From Paguma larvata (lineage: Eukaryota > Chordata > Mammalia > Carnivora > Viverridae): a stretch of DNA of 64,000 bases. Shown piece after piece: positions 39,258 to 48,200 of the stretch; the stretch's first letter is position 1; each line of letters opens with the position of its first letter. The DNA lies in contig CM057841.1 of the NCBI GenBank assembly GCA_030068075.1, positions 50,757,030 to 50,821,029 of the forward strand. Reading direction: 5' to 3'. The position numbers and the translations under genes are program-made. The notes under the pieces are model-generated. The model saw only the letters and a program-made list of their open reading frames with translations. It was not told the origin of the DNA and made no database searches.

Positions 39258-42200
39258 CCAGAGTATTTATTTTAAACATCTGTTGGGGACTGTTTTCTGT
39301 CACCATTCCAACTCCGGGAATACCCCTGGCTTTACTTTATCTTACCTAAGGAATTTCTTGAGATACTGCCGGCTGCATGAAGACCAGGAAAACACGCCGT
39401 TGTTTCCTGTCAGTGTGGGAGACATAATATTGCCTTCAGCCTTCCTGCAGGGATTGCCTTCCCCATCATGAATCATGCCAAAGCTAAAACAGATGGAAAA
39501 AAAAACCAAAAAGCTTTCTGTGACCCCTTTTCCAAATTATAATCAAAGAAGAAGATCCAGTGATATCCAACGAACCCAAGTGAGAGAAAGAGTTATCAAA
39601 CTTGTAAGGAAAAACAAAAATGAGTAACTATATGTAACTGACCTTTGAATGACATAGGGGTTAAGGGCACTGACCTTCTCCGCCTGCAGTTGAAAATTCC
39701 AGTGTAACTTCTACCCCCAAAAAACTTACCTACTAATAGCATACTGTTGACTAGAAGTCTTATCAATAACTTAAAGCCAACTGACACATGTTTTGTATGG
39801 TATATGTATTATATACTATAGTCTTACAATCAAGTAAGCTAGTGAAGAGAAAATGCTATTAAAAATCATAAGGAAAATATATTTACAGTATTGTATGTAT
39901 TGAAAAGAATCCACATCTAAGGAGATCTGCCACAGTTCAAACCAATGTTAATGGTAGTGTTATAAAATTCATGTAGCAAAGTCTAAAGAATGTTAAGGGC
40001 TTTGTTCAATTGTGCTTCAGCCACAAAACCCAAGAATGGTATGTCTGCTATACCGCGTAAGGATGAGAAACTCTTGGTCAAGACATCTAAGCTAAACTAA
40101 AATGATAGGAGAGTCAAATTCTTTTATTTCAAATACCAAATATTTTTCTTGCCACCAATTGTGAAATTGTGGTAAGGAAGTTCAGAGTCAGGAGGAGACA
40201 GGAGCAGAAACAAATTCAGACCTATGTTTGACATTAGTATTTATTTCCTGCTCTGTACAAAGGGGCCTTGTGCCTAACAGGCATTTTTGCACCTCTGTTT
40301 ACAATAAAAGTGGTTCATTCGTGCTTTCCTAAGAATGTGGTTGTGTATCCACATAAAATGTTGGGAAATTGGTGGGTAATATTAACAGTCAGGATTCAAA
40401 TTTCCTGAAGATAATATGCTCATAGGAGACACTAGCACCAAAATATTTAAATACAAAGTATAGCTGTGAAGTAGATAATTTTTGCTTTAGTTTTTTCAAA
40501 AAAAAATTTTTAAGATTTATTATTTGGAGAGAGAGACAGAGCACAAGCAGGGGAGGGGCAGAGAGAGAGGGAGATACAGAATCTGAAGCAGGCTCCAGGT
40601 TCTGAGCTGTCAGCACAGAGCCTGACACGGAGCTCAAACTCACAGACTGAGAGGTCATGACCTGAGCCAAAATCAGAGGTTTAACCAACTGAGCCCTCCA
40701 GGTGTCCCTGCTTTTATTTTTAAGTCAGAAATTAATCGATGCTCTGAAAATGAGCATTCAGTATGAATGAGGAATATGAGACACAGACGCAAACTCTTCT
40801 AAACTCAAACATCCAAAGAGCATGCCCTTTGGAACAGTCATTGTGTAAAGCAGTGTGCTTCTTCCGACGTGGATGCTACTGTTGAAGCAACGTTTGAAAA
40901 TTCTCTGCGGAACTGGGATGGCACCAGACGGCATGCCTTGTAAATCCAGCTCACCACTCTTAGGTTTCTCGTTGCTCATTTCGAACTCTAGTTTAACAAA
41001 AGAAAGATTCACTAACACCAATGAAAAGAATATTAAGTACATGCAGTGACACCGACTACAAGAACATCCAGTGGGTGCATCAAAAGTCTTTGAACAATTA
41101 ACATGCTGTTAACATTCTGGAAAGTTATTTGTCTCCATGATTTTTTCCTTGGCGTAATGAGCTAAACATATCTTCACTGCAGTAAAACATGGGAGAAATT
41201 CCTAAAGGACCAGAGGACCCATTAGAGTTCTAGTCTGTTTATGAACACAATCTAACTCTGTGCAGCCACGAAATGTTGTTTAAAAAGAGCGACAACAACA
41301 ATGGCTGGCCTTTATGAGCTCTCCTTGTGGTCCACTTATTCTTTTTTAATGTTTATTTATTTTTGAGAGAGAGAGAGAGAGTGACAGAGAGACAGACAGG
41401 GCTCAAGTAGGGGAGGGACAGAGAGAAAGACACAGAATCTGAAGCAGGCTCCACGCTCTGAGCTGTCAGCACAGAGCCTGACGTGTGGCTCGAACCCACA
41501 AACCATAAGATCATGACCTGACCTGAAATTGGACGTTTAACTGACGGAGCCACCCAGGCGCCCCTGGTCCTGTACTATTCTAAGCTTTACCCAAGATTTA
41601 TCCTATCTATTCTACCATTCTAGGGCAATGCCAATGAATCGCCCAACCAGTTCTCATATGAAGTGGCGAATCCAGGGGTCACTTACTTGTGTCCTGACTC
41701 ATGAGCGATGGTGAAGGCCAGGCCAAGCCCTGTGTCCTCATTGATGGTACAACTTCTGTACTTACTGCACATTCCACTGATGGGGGCGAACCCTAATGAG
41801 AGAGCAATTTCAAATGTTAGTCCAAAGGGAACATATACAGATACCCGATCATTTATTATGGCTTCGAAGTGTTCTACACAGTTTTAGTTTCATTGATTAA
41901 CATAATTAATTATAGTTTAATTGATTAATGTACTTAAGTTTTTCTTGCAGGACAACTAACTAAAGGCATATGGTTCTCTGTCCTGCCCAGAAAGATAAAT
42001 TCAGTATTTAGTATTTGCTTGCCTTTTAAAAAATATTGTCAAAAACGGACCCTCCTTGCAATCCTGTGAAGTATGAATATTTTAATGTCTATATCATACA
42101 TAGAATAGAAAGCTATTGGACATTTATATGCCTTTTCTAAGTTTGTTATTTGGGTCAGAGCAACCACTAAAATGATAGCTAACCCAATGCGAAATATCCA

Positions 42201-45200
42201 CTTAACAGTGGTATTGGCAGCAAAGCTCCAGGTATATTTTCTTTTCTTTTTGTATTTTTTAACGTTTATTTACTATTGACAGACAGAGAGACAGAGCATG
42301 AGCGTGCAAGGGGCAGAGAGAGAGAGGGAGACACAGAGTCTGAAGCAGGCTCCAGGCTCTGAGCTGTCAGCACAGAGCCAGATGCGGGGCTCAAACCCAC
42401 AGACTGCGAGATCATGACCTGAGCTTAAGTCGGTCGCTTAACCGACTGAGCCACTCAGGTGCCCCTATTTTCTTGGAAAACATACATGCTAGTCTTTTTC
42501 TGAAGCACATAACACGAAAAGGCCTAAACAATGTGAACAGATTAAGGGCATTATTCTCCTGTTCGCTATAATGTGATAAATGCTTCTGTTTCCAAGAACT
42601 ACTTCCTTCCAAGAGCAGCTATGAAATCATTCCAGCCACTGCTGGACTCTATTCCGAACCACGCTGTGGTGTTAAGTGTCTTTCTTCCCAGTCTGGGGTC
42701 CTCCTAAGCAGTAGAACAAGGCTATGTACCCAGTTAGTGTTCCATGCACACTTGGGGACCAAATGTGCCCACTTTGCTGCTCTGAGGTCCGTGAGATGAT
42801 GCGAGAAACCTAACCTATCGTCACTGGCGCCATCATCATCACCACCACCACCACCACTATCACACTGGTCTAGACAATCAATTCGTTAAAAAAAAACTGT
42901 TGAGTTCCTACTGGATGCTATGGAATAAACTAGAAAATACAGTATAGATGTAGAAGATATAGTCCTTACTCACTGTCTCGTGCAAATACACAACAGGTGT
43001 ATCCCTTAAAGGCCAAGTAGCTTTCTACAGGAGGGACTGCTACACAGGGGCAGGGGCAGGGGCAGAGTTACATACCACGGAAATCAGTCAAATTCTCTTT
43101 AGCTACCTACTTCTGCAGTCATGATGCTTACAGAATAAACCACAACTAGGCTAGTTAAACAATTTATCTCAATGATCGTCAAAAGACTTAATAAAGAAAA
43201 ATACAAAACAAATAAAGGAAATGAGCTCACCGTTGCACCCTGACTTCAGTCAAACAACATTGACCAGATGGTACAGTATAGATGGTCCACAATTTAAATT
43301 TTTAGTCTCCTTATTAAGGATCCTAAGGGCTACCCACCCGGTACCAAGTTCCCGTACTGTGTTTTCATAGGTGTGAGTGAAGCATCCATTCATACCATAC
43401 CTAGAGTGTCGCATGGTTCATTTTTCCAGGAACAAATGTCAAATCCTGTGAGGAGGATCGCGTGGTCATGCCTCTTGCCATTCTTTCCAGTCAGGGCAGA
43501 CTGCCACTGACAGAAACTATTCAGAGACTGGTCTGCATGATGGTTGATCAATAATCCTCCCTATGGGAAACCCACAGAAATCAGAGCATGAATCTGTCTC
43601 AGAGGTGAGAACGCTGAATCGTTCCGTGTGTACACGCCATCACAGAAACATCATGCTTCTAGAGAGAAAGGTCAGTAGATGAAAATACTTGAGCCAAGGT
43701 TGGAGACAAAAGCTAAAAAAAAAAAAAAAAAACAAAACCAAAAACCCTAAAACTATTCAGGTAAATGCTCACAATATTTCAAGCCACCACAGAGTTTTAG
43801 TAGTAAACTTTATGAGCAATTCTATTTCTACAAAAAAATAAGTAAATAATAATCTGACATCAGATAGGAATATCTATGTTCATCTCAGGCTAATATCACC
43901 TTTATACAAGTGTTATAGCTTTTAGAATCTAATTATAAGTTAATGGAGATAAAGTTCAACGCCTTCTTCATTAGAGCATGAGGAAGGTACTGACCACAGC
44001 TTATTAACCCCTATGTCAGAATTTCAGCAAAGGCCTTGGCCGTCATAAATTAAAATCAATTCATCCATCGGTCAACAAAATGAAAGCTTACTGAAGGGAT
44101 GTAGAAACAAATAGTTATAAGATTCTGAGGGGGTAAGATAGGACCTAGCCTTAACATAATTATTTACCAAAATCTTTCCTTCACACTATTGACTTGGGTC
44201 AAGTTGAGGGTTTTTAGACTAGGTCTTTAATTATCTGTGAATTAGGAGGCCTCTGGCTTCAGTGTCCTTGGGCAATGTATAAGTGGTAGGTTAAAGACAA
44301 AAGTGTCTCTCAACAACACACATCCTCCTTTCTATCTTTCTAAAATTCCAAGAGCAATTTGACAGGTTGTTAACCTCTGTAGCTCTACACACCTGGACCA
44401 TTAGATTAACTTTTGTCTTGTCTCTGACTCCTTGCTTTGTACATTAATTACTGGGGTTACAGATGAAGAGGAGAAGCCAAAGGGGACTTAAAAAAAATGG
44501 TGTGAGTGGTGATCCCCACCTTCAAAAAATCCAGTTTCAGCATCAAAACACTACAAAGCAGTGAGAACCATGCAATTAACATGTTATTATATGGTCTGAT
44601 TTTATAATTTACCCATACCTGTGTCCTGTACCTCAAGGTAATCAATTCAAGGGCAGCTAAATATTCCTTATTTACTCTCTGTAGTACCTGAGAGGTGCTG
44701 GGGAGACAGCAGGCTTACTGTAAGGATTTTCCGATGACTTATTTTCAGTATATTTTCAAAATATCCTTGGGCATCAACCTGCAATTACCCAGCATATCCA
44801 ACATCCAAAATCCAACTAACCCTTAAATCTATTATCAAATGCACCTTCCTTGTGAAGCCTACAAAATATTTGTATTGGTATATATAATTTAATATTGATA
44901 TTATATAAGCATATTTAATAATACTTATGTGTCATCATATACATACATATCTATCATATATATTTACAGATAAATCATTATTTTTTGATGTTTTAGTTAA
45001 GTACACAGCCCTCTTAGATTGTGCTTTCTTTGAGGACAGGGGCAGCCTATTTTCAAGCTTGAATTTCTAGTGACTAGTTCGTGGATCAGCACATAGTAGG
45101 TACTCAGTGAGTATATCCTGAATGGCAGAATGAATTAAAAAATAAGTGAAGTTTGGCACGTACAGGTTCTTGTTCCAGAAGAATGAGGCTCACCACAACA

Positions 45201-48200
45201 ATGTTTATATCACTTCCAATGGTCCCGTCTTTAAATAGGCTAGAAACCTGTTGGAGCAATTGAAATCAAACAAAAATAAACAAAATCTGAAAACTTCCAA
45301 AACTCCCTGTTGATCAGACATATTCGTAAGTATGCAGGCTTCAATTGTGCCAAATATATGTGCATATGAAGCCAATTGCCTCAAAACTCATTTTTTTCCC
45401 CAATAAAATAATGGAGCTATATCTGCTCTTCAACCCACACAAGGACATTCTATGATGTCCAGGCTATTTTGGAGAACCAGAATGGCTGGGGTCCTGACAA
45501 ACTCCCTTACCATGTTCATGACCGTGAGAATGTATGTGGTGACATTTGCCTTGCCATGTTTTTCCACCATTTTCTTGTCTGCTACTACAAGCGTTTCCAC
45601 ATTTAGGCCCTTTTGTGACTTTCCAGCTGATCTTCGGGGTCGCCCGGCACTCCCGTATTCATCAAACCTGAGATAGGTGTCCTCTGTGGGGGGCTTAGGG
45701 GCATCTATAATGAACAGAAGAGCATTTGGAAGGGATTATCAGTAGAGAACATCTGTGTGAGATAGACAGAAATCTCAACAAGGGGAGGAGAGAGGCTAGG
45801 TAACCAACACTTGACTGATCTCGTGATAAATGATGTCTTTGATGCTTGTCCCGGGGCTTTGCCCTCAGTTTGTGGTCAAGAAAGACTTGTTCAACAGAAG
45901 CTGGTGGATGGATGGACTCAGTAACTCAAAAATACTCCAATGAGTTGAAAAAAATATACACAAGCAATCTACAAATCTATTCGCTACAAGAGATCAAGAA
46001 AAATCAATTTTATCAGACTAGTCTTCAAAAACAGATAATGCCCATTTTATTTTACTGCTAAAACACTGTAGCCATAGACATGGTCCTTTGCATCTGAATT
46101 CCTAACACTTCATATATTTTCTAAATAAAATTTAGAAATTTATGTCCAACAGAACACTATCCATGTCTAACACCCCTGTCTCATTAATACAAACTTTAAG
46201 TGGTCAGTAAGGACTCTTTGACCTAATACTGAGTGAATTATTGGGGAAATAGCATGGTCAGGTGTGAAATCTAAAATGATATTAACTATTTTGTAACAGG
46301 TAAGGTGCAGGTTCTACCTTAACAGAGTTTATGTTGGTCATGGCCTTTCAGAAGATACCTGGACATCTCAGCATGTTGGGCAGGCATGATCCCTTTAGTT
46401 AACGGAGAGTGACAAGTCCAAGGGTTGCTGGGAGGGAACAGGACCTTTAGAAATGTAATACTTATACAGGGGGACCTGGGTGGCTCAGTCAGTTAACTGT
46501 CTGCCTTCGGATCAGGTCATGATCTCGCGGTTCATGAGTTCAAGCCCTGTGTCTGACTCTGTGCTGACAGTCTGGAGCCTGCTTTGGATTTTGTGTCTTC
46601 CTCTCTCTCTGCCCCAACCCCCCTCTCTAAAATAATAAACATCAAAAAATTATTTAAAAAAAGAAATTTAATACTAACACAGTTTTTTTCATACTTTAAC
46701 AAGTGGTACACTCATTCTAATGAAGTCGTAATAGCTCTCCACATAATGAAATTAAAAGATCAAATTATATAGAGTTGGATATAAAACCTCAGGTCGGCCA
46801 CTTTGATAAGTGACCCTGAGTCTCAGTTTCCTCATCAATGACAAGAACATAATAACCATAATACCAGTCATAAGCCTGCACTAAAAATTAGCTTTGATAC
46901 CTATCTAATACATATCATCATCACTATAAATATCACCACTATTATGAATACCACTGTTACTACAAATCCATGCCAGATAGATTTTCCTTAAAGGAGGATA
47001 TTTCCGTTAATACCCCAAACCCCGAAGACTAATTAAAATGGTAGAGACATGATATTTCACTATTGCTCCCCATCACTAGTTGAAGGTTACTAGTTCCCCT
47101 TCTCCTTGGGTGGAACCATCGTCTAGCTTCTGTATCCAACTCAGCACTCATCTCCCACTCCTGGCTACGGAGCCTTGGAAATGTGTGTGATGCCACTGGA
47201 GACACTGAATTTTTAATTTTAATTTTAATGCATTTCAATTTAAATTAAGAAAGCGATACTTGGCTCAGTCACTGAAGAACAAGTATGTTTGGAACAACTC
47301 GAACATGTAAATCTACTTTGCCAACCTTAAATTTTATGAAATCCAAATACAGATTAAGTATGTCTGAAGAGAACTTATTGTCTAAATTGAAATTGGGCTC
47401 TAAGTGTCAAACAAATAGATTTCCAAAACATAATATGAAATACCTGATAATAATTAGATATTCAATACATGGTGAGATATTTTGTAATATATTGGGTTTA
47501 ATAAAATATGTTTTAAAAATTAATTTGCCTCTCTTCAATTTTTTAAAAAAACATGGCCATTAGAACATTTAGAACTACTTTTGGGACTGATGTTGAATTT
47601 TTATTAGTCACCACTGGTGTACGAAATGCAAAAGGTTGTCCCTGGGTCACAAACCATGCCCGAGGGTCCTTGTATCTCACTGTCACATCTACTGAGGTGC
47701 CAATATCCTCGTATCTTGGGAAGCTACCCTTCAAGAGCTCAAAAAGAAGAAACACCCAACCACATCATCATTGGAAGACTGGGTACATTTCTCATGAGCA
47801 CAGAAACTGAGATAATATTGTGACCCATAACTGAAAAGTAGAAGACGCTAAACAAAAACAAAGAAAAGCGTATCAATATCTTTCCTAGTGTGGCACCTGG
47901 GTGGCTCAGTCAATTGAGTGTCCGACTCTTGACTTCAGCTCAGGTCATGATTTCATGGTTCATGGGTTCAAGCCCTGCATTGGGCTCCTTGCTGGCAGTG
48001 TAGAACCTGCTTGGGATTCTCTCTCTATTCTTCTCTCTCTGGCCCTCCCCCACTCATACCCTCTCTCTCTCAAACTTAAGAAAAAAAAATCTTTCCTAAT
48101 GTAATCTAGAAGAATTAATCGATCACCCAGCTTTTGCCTGACACAGAAGAATATTGGCCTATTTTAGGGGATGCTTAGGGTAGCCCCATTTTAACCTGCA

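Larger units (their letters stand above)
36901..39345 (-). other. ADAMTS18 intron, 2.4 kb
   Basis: A phase-2 intron. It holds an L2/MIR-class relic (37140-37275), an AT-rich TATA repeat (37280-37399), a SINE (37558-37769), a MIR (38895-39095) and a CAC/CAT triplet tract near the donor. 37800-38890 looks unique. Confidence 0.85.
39484..41686 (-). other. ADAMTS18 intron, 2.2 kb
   Basis: A phase-2 intron that splits the zinc-binding motif. It holds a MER2-like relic (39637-39952) and SINEs at 40500-40708 and 41342-41564, both in sense orientation. Confidence 0.85.

Noticed and set aside
39049..39471. 140-codon Pro/His-rich frame on the plus strand
   Set aside because: It is the CAC/CAT triplet tract read in frame, running on antisense across an ADAMTS18 exon.
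47543..47755. 70-codon minus-strand frame between two exons as a missing exon
   Set aside because: The flanking exons already join exactly (T plus AT making Tyr in RRKKYAPKPP), so no exon is missing.
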